Assembly: GCA_030704615.1 (NCBI GenBank)
Contig: CM060734.1
Coordinates: 59,412,042 to 59,476,041, forward strand
Reading direction: 5' to 3'
Source of the DNA: Takakia lepidozioides
Lineage: Eukaryota; Streptophyta; Takakiopsida; Takakiales; Takakiaceae
DNA: 64,000 nucleotides
Shown: piece by piece, positions 37,201-47,205 of the stretch
Numbering within the stretch: the stretch's first letter is position 1
How the letters are laid out: every line of letters begins with the position of its first letter
Program-made: the position numbers and the translations under genes
Notes under the pieces: model-generated
What the model was told of the DNA's origin: nothing
The model's input: only the letters and a program-made list of their open reading frames with translations
Database searches by the model: none

Positions 37201-38140
37201 AAAGGGTATTACCTGTTTAATTTGCCCAACCACTTCCATACACCCATTCTCCAAGGTTACAAGTCACACTTTCCTGCTACAAGCCACAAACAATCCTGGG
37301 TACACAACCCCATAACACACGAATCCTGCCATAACATATGACAACGCAGAAATTACATCAAAAGGTAACTTGCTGAATAGGTGTACCGACCTGCAGGTCA
37401 CGCTGCCCAGATCCCGTGCGGCCCACCATCCCGCATTTTGTGGGGCATTGGGTTGCATGGGACTGAGCTTGGGTTTTTCCTAGAACAGGTACATGGAAGG
37501 GCCATTCAAGCTTGTCAGACCCATGATGATGTCCAAAATGGGCACAGGTGCTCCACATGGAAGTGTGACCTAAACCCATTTTGGATGCCAGACCTTTGGG
37601 ACACTCTGCTGTGTCAATTAGCTGATTGCTGGCAAAAGGTAATCATTCTTCTGGCCCTTGACATGGCAGCTCAATTCTTGTGATGCATTTGACATTGCAT
37701 CGAAATGTGCCTACATAGCAAATTGGACATGGCAACTCTTAGCTCTCTCGAGGCAGTCAAGTAAAAGTGATGAATGTGCCGTCTTTTACCAGAGAGCTTC
37801 TGTCACTCTCTCCCTCACATGCATGGTCTCTCCTTTGAAAATCAAGCACAGAGCAAATGTACCTCTACAGTTTTCGAACTGCAGCTTATCTTAGAGGCAG
37901 CACCAGAGGCAATGCGTTGCTGGGTTCATAAAGCAATGTAAATTTCTAGGATGCAACCTTTTTTACAGCTTTTCATTCCACCATTGTTTGAATTGTTGCG
38001 GTGGTTTCTATCAGGTGTTTGGCACAAGGAAGCTTTACTGGGTGCTCCCCCTCTATGCAGAGGATGACCTAAGGAAGTTGGTGGCACTTCATGGTCTTGA
38101 CTACCCAACTAGATTAGACATCGAGAGCCAAGACTTATAG
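34203..38140 (+). CDS. DHHC-type protein S-acyltransferase (palmitoyltransferase)
   Basis: The enzyme attaches palmitate to Cys residues of membrane proteins at endomembranes. Seven exons join to 312 codons: 34,203-34,391, 35,133-35,385, 35,911-36,002, 36,303-36,429, 36,585-36,670, 37,009-37,074 and 38,015-38,140. All introns are GT-AG and reading phase is kept throughout. Residues 17-38 and about 52-72 are hydrophobic membrane segments. The Cys-rich domain runs about 125-175 (YCRKC, CHHCSVC) with the catalytic DHHC at 156-159. Two more membrane segments follow, and a TTxE motif (TTIE) lies at 246-249. Length and exon layout resemble the Arabidopsis PAT13/PAT14 group. No break was found, so it should be functional. 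The start fits the conserved MAWNVFKFC opening. Confidence 0.93.
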
Positions 38141-38589
38141 ACTTAAATTGTGGCAGAACTAATCTATCTGTTTGATTTATCGAGGCCATCAAATGAGTGG
38201 TGGTCAAACCACCCCTCTATTTTTTCAGGTAGAACCTCCAGATAATGTGAATATGATCTTTACAATCACTCAAACAAGCAGCTGATTGTATGAGCCTCTC
38301 CCTTCGAAGCAGAGGAGGAAGTAGTGACTCATAACAATATGGAGACAGAAGTTTGTAGTGCAAATGATTAAGTATTCCCACTTCTGTGCTGGTATTTCGG
38401 ATGCAGGGACAACACTTGCATCATCTTACTGTGTTTGATTCATGGTGTCCAAGTTCCACGTCCCTCTCATCCTCTCATCCATTACTTCAACCAACAGATA
38501 TCTTAGACCCAATGCTCTTCTTTGCTCTTCTTGAAAGTGGAGAGACGAACAGACTGGCATCTGAGATTGTTAACAAGCTTTTAATTGTG
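38141..38589. other. 3' flank of the acyltransferase gene
   Basis: Probable 3' UTR and downstream spacer. No other gene is seen. No clear polyadenylation signal was assigned. Confidence 0.4.
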
Positions 38590-38806
38590 AACTGTTACCT
38601 ACCGCCAAAACTGACACACCTGACTAATTTACTATTAGTAAACAGGAAGCATGATGGCGTCGTTAGTTGACGAGAGCCTCTCTTGTCGCCGAGGGAGGGC
38701 TCTTCTTCTCATCAATTTGCTCCTTTTGGTCATCACATTTGTGTTTTTTTTTCCTCTTCATTTTTTTAGTTCGGGCTGTGCTCCAGGGCAGGCGTGCAAT
38801 CAGTGT
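38590..38806 (+). repeat. partial copy of the CDC5 5' flank/UTR
   Basis: Sequence from about 38,590 (AACAGGAAGCATGATGGCGTCGTTAGTTGACG and later TTTGTGTTTTTTTTCC, GGGCTGTGCTCCAGGGC) parallels 59,525-59,820, the region just upstream of CDC5 (AACAGGAAGTATGTTGCGATCGTTAGTTGACG, TTTGTGTTTTCCC, GGGCTGTGCTCCAGGGC). The copy is diverged, and a SINE sits at its right end. No CDC5 coding exon follows. Confidence 0.75.
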
Positions 38807-39010
38807 GGGGCTTATTGACAACCAACATGTAGCCCAGAGGTAAAGGGCACATACCACGTTGGATGTGGTTGTGGGTTCAAACCACCGTCTGGTGTGTCAT
38901 GTAGGTGTCCACCTTCCCGCCGGAAGGCCGTAGCCCTTCAGGGTCAAGTGACACTATAAGTTACGTTCCCTTGGGGAGGCATCATACTTTTTTTTGGGGG
39001 GGCTTATTGA
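38807..39010 (+). mobile_element. tRNA-derived SINE with 12-bp target-site duplication
   Basis: The body (38,819-38,998) carries a pol III A box (TAGCCCAGAGGTAAAGGGC, near 38,831) and a B box (GGGTTCAAACCACC, near 38,872), and ends in an oligo-T run. It is flanked by perfect 12-bp direct repeats GGGGCTTATTGA at 38,807-38,818 and 38,999-39,010. The box spacing and T-rich tail resemble Au-like plant SINEs. It cannot be a tRNA gene because no cloverleaf or anticodon arm follows the A box. Confidence 0.85.
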
Positions 39011-40521
39011 AACGATTATATATATATATATACATAGAATATAGATATGTTATAAATGTATTATATTTATCTATCAAGTTTGGTAGTTTGATTTGTTTTG
39101 TTTGTAGCGTTCTTGATACCGCTGGAAAGCGCTCCATGAGTAGGGGTGCACAGAGGCGGTTACATAATTTTTGGACTTACGATGTTGGAGATATTAAATT
39201 TTAACTATTTTTGTCACTGGAAATTCATGAAAATAGCAAATTGGGTTTTCTGGAATATTAAATGATTTTACAATATGTGTTCATGATCCAGAGACATTCT
39301 CGATGGTTCTCCCTCATCAATGTTGGCACTTATCACGGTTAGCCCATGACCATATTGCTTCGACATGGCTGCTCTCATGTCATTGCTCCATCACGCCGTG
39401 CACCTTGCCTCGCTCGACTTTGCTTGGACATACAACTTATAGTTACCGGTCTCCCCCTACACGCCACTCCCCCTACTGCTCCCTCACGTCATTCACTTTG
39501 TCGAATTTACATATTGTCAGATCCCGAGCATAACCATCATAAGTAAACACAATTAGACAACACGGCTGACGCACTGGCCCCTTAACAATCGTCACAGCAG
39601 ACACCAGAGGTGACATCCGCAATGCTAGCCTAAACACTCTACATAACATCATCCCTACTACAGCTATCCACCACTATTTCAAAGAAATCCATCTTACCGC
39701 CATATGATCCCTCATAACTCTCATGACTAAAGAACGTAAACATGAACAAATTCATGCATAAGATTTTAGTTTCAGGTGTTACGACACCTTTGTTCTTATA
39801 GGGCGCACCCTTGGAAGAGGCCAGTAGCCGCAAGGTGACATGGCTCTTAGTTACGCCGGTTCTTGCAGAAATCTTCTCTCTCTCCTCAAGGGCACATACT
39901 GAATATAGTATATGAGGAAATTTGCAAATCCCACAAAACATTGCACGTCTCGGACTGAGGCTAGTCTAATCTACTTAACAATGGTTTGTGTTCTCTTCTG
40001 ATCTAGAACGAGTCATTTGTTGAGAATAATATAGCTCAGAAATATGACTTCAAATTGATAAAAAAGATGTTTTTTCAACTTGATATATAATCATCTTTAT
40101 GGTAAAACAAAACGTACGTGACGGCCATGTTTCTCTTCGTTCGGTGAGAACAACACCGTATTCATTAAAATATCACGCTTCAATACTTTGGTAGAATGGA
40201 CTAAAAGAAATATTTAATGTAAAGTCGGATTAGACGTGACATGACGCGATGTTGACGCGTTTCCCTATATCGCATCATATGGACAAACAAACAACCGAGC
40301 GAAAAACATAGTCATTGCACGTCTATTTATGAACATCATGAGACAATCAAACATTTAGCACATTGACAAGAGATACGAGAAAACATCTGGTGGGCGACTT
40401 CATCAAGAAGATTCGAGACTATAGCTAATCTAATTTGCATAAGAACATTTAGTGGTTACCAACGTTATCATTCGTCCTTACACTTGCACAAGCTACCATA
40501 CTTTGGAGTTCATTCTCTGTT
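39011..40521. other. no gene seen
   Basis: Contains an (AT)n run at 39,017-39,032, a reverse relative of the 5.3-kb repeat at 39,215-39,255, and short frames (39,303-39,533) with no recognised domain. Confidence 0.35.
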
Positions 40522-40824
40522 GAATTCCAACATGATATTAAAGCAAACGCAACACATCCAAAGACGCAAGTGATCAATTGAAGGACGTTTCTCAACATGT
40601 TGGAATTCTATAGAGAATAGGAATCAAAGATGAAATAATTTCATGATAGCTCTCTATCTAATCATAGGAACACAACGAGCTCTGTCGGCCACCCTCATAG
40701 CTCTTACTTTACTTTTTTTATCCCTATTTTCTGTTGAATTCCAGCATATTATCTGAGAAACCTTCAATTGATCATGTGCTCGAGTCTTTGGATGTGTTGC
40801 GTTTGCTCATATCATGTTGGAATT
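40522..40824. repeat. foldback element with ~100-bp inverted arms
   Basis: The left arm (about 40,522-40,628, CCAACATGATATTAAAGCAAA, then ACACATCCAAAGAC, GATCAATTGAAGG, GGAATTC) is the near reverse complement of the right arm (about 40,720-40,824). A ~90-bp spacer separates them. Transcription would give a long hairpin with bulges. It is probably a foldback MITE. A hairpin small-RNA precursor is possible but unsupported. Confidence 0.75.
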
Positions 40825-41602
40825 GGCGCTCTCCACCCAACCATATGAACACACGAAGCTAAATCTATTCTCTGAACTCTTCCCTAATCATACTCAAAGT
40901 CCATGCTTAAAATGTTTAACTTGGTAACTTGTTGAGTGGGGGGTTGGAAATCAACTCATTGCTAAATTATTTCTACTCCGAGTTATTCATGCAATAATGG
41001 TAGTGATGACAATCATATTAATACTAGTGATAAGTCTCCATAGCTTAAGTTAACTTCAGTTAGTAGCGACTTAGGTATATCTAGTACCATAACGCTGAAC
41101 GTAGCTTGTTCCTATGTTTGGGTGGGTAATGGAGATCATTTTATCTTTGATCTGCACTAGAACAGGTTAGGCTAAATAACCTAATTTAGGTTGGGAGTTC
41201 GTGCCTTGGCTTTGCATAATTTAGGCGATCTAGCAGTAGTCGCAAGTAGTCCCTTAGAGATGGTGCAGATAGGTAGTGGTCCTTCGGGATGGAGACCAAG
41301 AAACACCATTGCACAACATTCATGTTTCCTTGGGGAGGCCTCATCCCCATTTAGAAGGGCCGTAAAGGCGTATCGCATGGGGCACATCCCAGAACAAAAC
41401 AGTGAGTAGGAGGAAGAGCAGGATGAGGCCCGTCATGGACTAAGAAGAGAAAACAAGCTAGAGGAGAGATGATGCTGCTATCAAGATAGTTGCCTAAAGC
41501 CTGGCAGAGGGACCACTGTCTGAACGGAAATACTGTGGACTTCGCCAAAATACGAGTGCAAGCAAGAAGTAGTGCTAAAACTGTGGGGTGCATTGTGCTT
41601 CA
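40825..41602. other. spacer and presumed LINE 3' region
   Basis: No clear gene. The 3' end of the minus-strand LINE should lie here, but I found no oligo-A tail or target-site duplication. Confidence 0.35.
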
Positions 41603-42730
41603 TCAAGCCCCAAAGTCTAGCTGTGCCTTAGACTTAGAGGACCCCTGCTTCTGGTGGCGCCAGTTGATGTCTAGTGCCTCGGAGTCAGCAGACGATTTTC
41701 CAGGGCCCGGGGACGTCGTGGTGCCAAACAATCCTGGATTCATCGAGCCTGGAGCAGATGATGTTGCCCTTTGCCCAGGAGAGATAGAACTCCGGCGCTT
41801 CCTATCACTGCACCTGCTGGTAGCTGAAAGCAAGGACATCCACGCCTTACGCCCCTCAGTCATCAAATCAGCATACAACTTGCCAAGGAGCGATCTGATG
41901 TTGGGGCGTTTCCTCTGACCAGTAGACTAGTGAACATCTAGCTTTCCAAACTGTCCATAGAGCATGACCTCTGAGGGTGGCCCAAATTGGGCATCTGTCC
42001 CATGATATTCCATTGTGCAAATTGAGCAGCAACAAAGGGTCAGACAGAGGGGGCAGTACTTTCCAGTTAGAGTAAAAGTTCCCCACATATCCCCATAGCC
42101 TGGAGGAAAGATTACACTGGATGAGGCAATGCTCCAGCGTTTCCCTTGCCCCAGAATTGCAGAGTAGCCAGTTGGGGTCTCCGACAATGAAGTAGTCTGC
42201 TACAGGTAAAATACGACTAGCAATTTTCTACAAGAAAGTACTGACTTTCGCCGAGTGGTGCTTGGCCCAGATACCACCCCACACCCTGTTCCAGCCCTGG
42301 CCAGAAATATTAAGGGACCATTTGTTGTTCCATTTGACTTTGAAATCAGTTTTTCCCAAAAGCATCATGTAGCCTGCTTTGACTGTATATCCCATGAGGG
42401 GTTTTTCTTTCTCTATCAGACCATTTCCACTCCCCCGGGTCCATCTGCAGTATGCTTAGAGGGAAGCATAGGAACCAGAAAAGGGGAGTTTTAGAGGCCC
42501 AACAAATCTCTTCACCTGGTATGGGTGGTTTTGGATCAGGGTTACCCGTTTTTACTTCTAGGACTCTGATCCTAAACGCCTCTTCATGGTGCATCTCCCC
42601 CGTCCCAAGAATGGCCAGGAGCCCGCCAGGAGAGGCTTGGAATACAAAGCCTATCCAGTGTGAAGAATTGGAGGTAGTGGCCAGCAGTACAAAGTTGCCA
42701 TTGCGTTTGGATGTACCAAACCAGCAGGGG
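41603..42730 (-). pseudogene. LINE ORF2 C-terminal part (zinc-knuckle RT-associated domain)
   Basis: Minus-strand frames give the end of an L1-like ORF2: 42,594-42,346, then the zf-RVT region (42,187-41,868), where stitched frames give a CNSGARETLEHCLIQC-type zinc motif followed by HALWTVWKARCSLVYW, and a Ser-rich tail to the stop at 41,603. Frameshifts near 42,090 and 42,250 break it. The upstream half of this LINE resumes at 54,926, so the 12-kb gypsy element sits inside it. Confidence 0.8.
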
Positions 42731-42734
42731 AGGT
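42731..42734. repeat. left target-site duplication AGGT
   Basis: AGGT at 42,731-42,734 is repeated at 54,922-54,925 directly after the right end of the gypsy element. Removing the element and one AGGT rejoins the LINE sequence. The base before it differs (G versus A), so a 5-bp duplication with one later change is also possible. Confidence 0.7.
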
Positions 42735-43061
42735 TGTCAAGTTATTTTACCACTAGTGTGAAACTAGCTAGGAAATAGCTAGTTTTTACATATTGACATT
42801 TGGGATTGGCCCAAGTGTCAATCCAGGGGTCAAGGCAGATTTAGGCCCTGGAGTGGTTATCTTCACGGCAAGCACGGGAGGCTCATCTTTCTCGAGTTGA
42901 GCCTCACCGCGCCTAGCTATGGCGCCGTAGTGTGGATTCCCCATGGCGTGGGGTGCACTTGGCTTGACTTGTATTTGAGTGATGAGGTTATATATGCATG
43001 AATTTATGCTTCAGCTTTGTGAGCTCGCATGAGCTTGTGCTTGTATTCTTCTTCTTTATCA
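42735..43061 (+). repeat. left terminal repeat (b part)
   Basis: Starts TGTCAAGTTATTTTACC and ends TTCTTTATCA. It matches 54,429-54,755 almost completely. It lacks the ~178-bp a part that precedes b in the full LTR at the right end. TTATCTTCACG (42,857) and GGCTCATCT (42,880) are conserved in all copies in this window and may mark the transcription start zone. Confidence 0.9.
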
Positions 43062-43077
43062 CTCGAGAAAGATGAGC
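43062..43077 (+). other. putative self-priming site
   Basis: CTCGAGAAAGATGAGC begins directly after the repeat end TTTATCA. Its exact reverse complement, GCTCATCTTTCTCGAG, lies inside the same repeat at 42,881-42,896 and again in the right LTR near 54,575. No tRNA-like TGG primer site is found here. If transcription starts near 42,881, the RNA 5' end could fold back and prime reverse transcription, as established for the Tf1 retrotransposon of fission yeast. Confidence 0.7.
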
Positions 43078-46000
43078 TCGTATCTGTGAGTGCCCGATAC
43101 GAGTTAGTTGTAGCACTTGTGGTTTTTGCTTGAGAATGAGAGAAACCAAGTTGTTATGCAAGGAGCACCGTGGAGCTCTTGGTTGTTAGAAGCGGAGGCG
43201 ATGTGGGTTACGAGGTAGTAGACCTTGGCATTCGATCTTCAGCTTCATTGATGATAGCACCATGCTGCAGGTAATTCCAGAGCACCTTGATGGTTTCAGA
43301 TTGTGTACATGCATGAGTAAGCACGATTGGGAAGAGGACCAGTCAAGAGCAGGTTATAGTGGCTTTGATGGCAAAGCTGAGAACTGGACTTGGGAATGCG
43401 AGCTTTCATTGTGTGAAGGATTGCAAGACCAAGTGAAAGGGCTGATTTGGCTTGGGGCAAATCAGTGCACTTTGTGGAGTATGGTGAGATTGGGTTTCAA
43501 TCTCGAGCTTCAGCATTGAGAGGGCTCTTGTCATGGCAAGAGCAGGGCTGGAATAGGAGCTAAGAGGTGCGGCAAGGCCATGGAATGTGTACCTAGGGTT
43601 TCAGAGCTTGGAAGAAGAGCTCTTGCACCACAAGAGAAGTGTCTTGTGGCTGGAAATGTAAGCCTTAGGGTTTCAGGAGCTTGGCAAAGGCTGTGGAGTG
43701 CTTAGTCTTGTCTTAGAGAGCATCAAGGAGCCAAGGAGCCAAGATAGGGGGCCGATATCTCTTGTGTGAAGAGGTTGCATGTGTGGAGCATGTATTCAGC
43801 TCATTGAAGCTTCCATCTTCAAGCTTGGAGGGCAAGCAAGGAAGAGGGAAGGGCTGACTTCCCTTATGTGAGGGCAATGCATGTGTGGAGCATGCTATCA
43901 GCCTGGTGAAGGCTTGCACTTTCAGGTGTGGGAGTGCAAGAAAGGAAGGAAGGGGCTGGTTTCCCTGTAGGGCATGTGGAGCATGCTTTCAGCCTGCTGA
44001 AGCTTGTATTTTCAGGTTTGTGGGTACAAGAAATGAAGCAAAAGAGCTGATTCTCTTATGGTGAGAGTGGGGCATGTGTGGAGCATGCCTTCATCCCATT
44101 GAGGCTCTTGTTTTCAAGCTTTAGAGAGCTAGAACGGAAGGTCTAGGGCTGGTTTCCACTTGGAGTGAAAGAAAAGCACTTGTAGGGCCTATGTGAGTTG
44201 GGGTTTCAACTTCAAGCTTGAAGGGAGCGCAACTCTTGAAGCAGCAGGTGTAGGGGGCTGGAATAGGCTCTAAGACAGATGCTATGGCCAAGGAGAGTGC
44301 TTGAATGAGTGCTCACAAGGGCTGGGAACCAGTAGGGCTTGGTTGTTTGCCATTGAGTTTAATGGCGTGTTTGGGGAGGCTAAGTGAGAAAGAAGGCTTG
44401 GTTTGTGGCAACCACCTCATGGCTTATGGCTACTATGGTGGTGTGTGGGAGCCGAAAGAGCAAGAATACCTTGCTGATTTCCTCACAGCCGCCATAGCTC
44501 GGTGGAAAGAAGCCTAGAGTCCAAGAGACACAAACCCTAGCTTGGCGTGGCTAAACCCTTGGAAAAATGGCTAAACTGCCAGAGCGGCCATGGATGGGGC
44601 TATGACGGGCTGTCCCTGTGGCCTTGGGGGCTGTGACGGGCTGTGCCGGTGGCCTTTTGGGGCTGTGACGGGCTGCGCCAGTGGCCTTCGGGGCTGTGAC
44701 GGGCTGCAAGGGGCTGTGCCGGTGGCCTTCGGGGCTGTCACGGGCTGCGCCGGTGACTTTCGGGGCTGTGACGGGCTGTGAGGGCCTGTGCCGGTGGCCT
44801 TCGGGGTTGTGACGGGCTGTGAGGGCCTGTGACGGGCTGCGCCGGTGGCCTTGGGGGCAGTGATGGGCTGTGAGGGGCTGTGCCGGTGGCCTTTAGGGGC
44901 TGTGACGGGCTGTGTCAGGCCGTGCCTAAGGCCTTGGGGGCTGTGAGGGGCTGTGGCGAGCTGTGATGGGCTGTGACAGGCTGTGCCCAGTGGCCTGTGA
45001 GGCTGTGACGGGCTGTGAGGGGCTGTGTCAGGCCGTGCCTGAGGCCTTGGGGGCTGTGAGGGGCTGTGACAGGCTGTACCAGTGGCATGTGGGGTTGTGA
45101 CGGGCTGTGCGGGGCTGTGACAGGCTGTGCTCAGTGGCCTGTGGGGCTGTGATGGGCTGTGAGGGGCTGTGAGGGGCATTGACAGGCCGTGCTTGAGGCC
45201 TGTGGGGCTGTGAGGGGCTGTGTCAGGCCGTGCCTAAGCCTTTGGGGCTGTGACAGGCTGTGCCCGTGGCCTTTGGAGCTGTGATGGGCTGTGCCCAGTG
45301 GCCTGTGGGGCTGTGACGCTGTGCGGGGCTGTGACAGGCTGTGCCCAGTGGCCTGTGGGGCTGTGACGGGTTGTGACAGGCTGTGGCGAGCTGTGACGGG
45401 CGATGAGGGGCTGTGACAGGCTGTGACCAGTGAGCTGTGTGGGCCTGTGCTGGTCTGTGGTGGCCCGTGTTGACCTGTGGACGGCCTGTGCTGACTCGTG
45501 GAGGCACTGGTGGACTGCCTAAGGACTGGCATGTGGTCTTGAAGGCCGAATTTTGAAGCTCGTGGAGGGCGGTTTGAGGAGTATCTTCATGATATTCCCA
45601 TGGTCATGCAAGTGAGGGAAGAGAAGAGAGGAAGAGTGTTGGGATGAGGGCATGCTGGGGTTAGGCATTGCTTTAGCTTCTCTTCCTCGTAGTTTCCACC
45701 CTCTCATTAGGCCAAGACCTTTCCGTAGGTGGAGGCAAGAGTCAGTCCGGGTTTGGGCTGGGGTGTCTTTGCAGGAGCAACACCGTGGAGTTGTTTTTGG
45801 TGTGGGGGAGTCGTCGTTCTGCTTGACTGTGCGCCATGCTAGTTTTGTGTGGGCGCTTGTTTTTATAGGTGATTGGTCCGGATTTGATCACCGGCCAGTC
45901 CTAGAGCATGATGTCGATGGTGAGGCTGGGGTGATGACCAGCCAACCATAGGAGTGCTTGCGGTGGATGCAAGTACATGTGTAGGCTATGTTAGGAACTT

Positions 46001-46081
46001 AGTATTCCAAACCATGAGCCGCAACAGGTTCTCTACCCGGTTACCTTGTGGAGAGGGGGTTAGGGACATGTTCATGACCGG
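43078..46081 (+). other. 3-kb untranslated leader with two repeat zones
   Basis: No conserved ORF. Four imperfect ~115-bp units lie at about 43,770-44,160, built round GTGGAGCATGC and TTCA(A/G)GCTT. From 44,585 to 45,515 there is an array of the 10-bp unit GGCTGTGACG and variants in higher-order blocks (with CCGGTGGCCTT). Long Pro/Ser/His-rich minus-strand frames here result from the repeat and are not taken as genes. The Gag ATG is at 46,088. Confidence 0.75.
44585..45515 (+). repeat. 10-bp minisatellite GGCTGTGACG in the leader
   Basis: Roughly 930 bp of variants of a 10-bp unit, grouped with CCGGTGGCCTTCGGGG or CCCAGTGGCCTGTGGGG spacers. Related to the array at 19,890-20,140. Such an array could form structured leader RNA, but this is untested. 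Confidence 0.9.
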
Positions 46082-47200
46082 TTGAGTGTCAACACGGAGG
46101 TGCCACTAGTTGCTGGGGACAGTGCCGGTTCGAGCACTAGCGATACTAGTGGGTACACGAGACGAGGTATGCGGTTTAGGCCACCTTCACCTCCTGTGTC
46201 TTCTACGAAAGGTTCTGATTCGGATTGTGAATCAGGAGGACTCATACCGGCGGTGCAAGTTGTTTCTTTGCCATTGTTGTGGGACACAATGGAGGAGATG
46301 TATGGAGCTACCAAGGGGCCACGAAGGTACTCTGGGGCGGTGGGCACCATCGAGTTGGATGATTTTATCCAAGAGTTTGATAGTTGGTGTGATTTGCAGC
46401 AAATGCGCAGTCCACAACTATTTACGTCTTTCATGGCATGGAAGGGGATGTTTCAGCACCTTGAGGGGCCGCCTATGGATGGTTACCACGAGTTCAGGCG
46501 GGGGCATGAGGTTGAGATCGAGGAGTGGAGGATGTACTGGTCACCCGACTATGTCTCCATCACTAGGGGCACTAGAGCCACGAGGGCAGTGGCTACACTT
46601 GCCGCTGCACCGGCAGCTTCAGCAAGTAGCAGTGGGACTAGTGGGACTGGTGGTACAGTAGCTACGACGTCCACCCAAGCCACTACCGCACCAACACTAG
46701 CACCCGTGCCTGCCTTCAACCCTGTTGTGGAGTTCTTCGAAGAGTTGAGAGGGAACTACCAAGGGGTGAGGACAGAGAAGTTGCGGAGCTTGCAAGAGTT
46801 CCAACGGAAGCCGACCGAGAGCTTGAGGGAGGCTTTCACTTGCATGAGGCACTTGATAAATGTAACCCAAGGGGTTACGGAAGCTCAGGCAGTCCAATTC
46901 TGGTATGGGATATTGGACAAGGAGCTGAGGAGAAGGGTGCGGGATGCAACTCTCCTATAAGCGGCCCAACCCACCTTAGCAAATGTGTTTTTGCTGGCAG
47001 AGCGGATAGAGCTCAACATGGTGGAGGAACGAGTGGTCATGATCGGATTTGCTAAGGAGACACCACGGGGTAGTGGTGCTCCTAGCCAACCACTACCTCA
47101 ACGTGCTCAAGGCAACAAGGGGGCTCAGGTGAAGCTCAGGGAAGGGCAGAGAGGACCTCAGATGCAGGGGTCTCTCCTTCATTTGCTGGCCAACAACGGG
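46082..47200 (+). pseudogene. Gag capsid region
   Basis: A 292-codon frame with a capsid-type region (DFIQEFDSWCDLQQMRS, EFFEELRGNYQGVRTEKLR, SLQEFQRKPTESLREAFTCM), the retrotransposon Gag fold pattern for gypsy elements. A TAA at 46,958-46,960 interrupts it. The same frame then continues (LLAERIELNMVEERVVM) to about 47,200. There a one-base shift leads into the zinc-knuckle frame. The shift may be decay or an old programmed frameshift, and the stop argues for decay. Confidence 0.8.
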
Positions 47201-47205
47201 CAGAT

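Noticed and set aside
38830-38890. tRNA gene suggested by A and B boxes
   Set aside because: The A-to-B spacing is present but no cloverleaf can be drawn. The segment has a 12-bp target duplication and a T tail, so it is a SINE.
44571-45532. Long minus-strand Pro/Ser/His/Gln-rich frames (up to 202 codons)
   Set aside because: They are the direct result of the 10-bp GGCTGTGACG array, which keeps all frames open. Composition is pure repeat and no domain is present.
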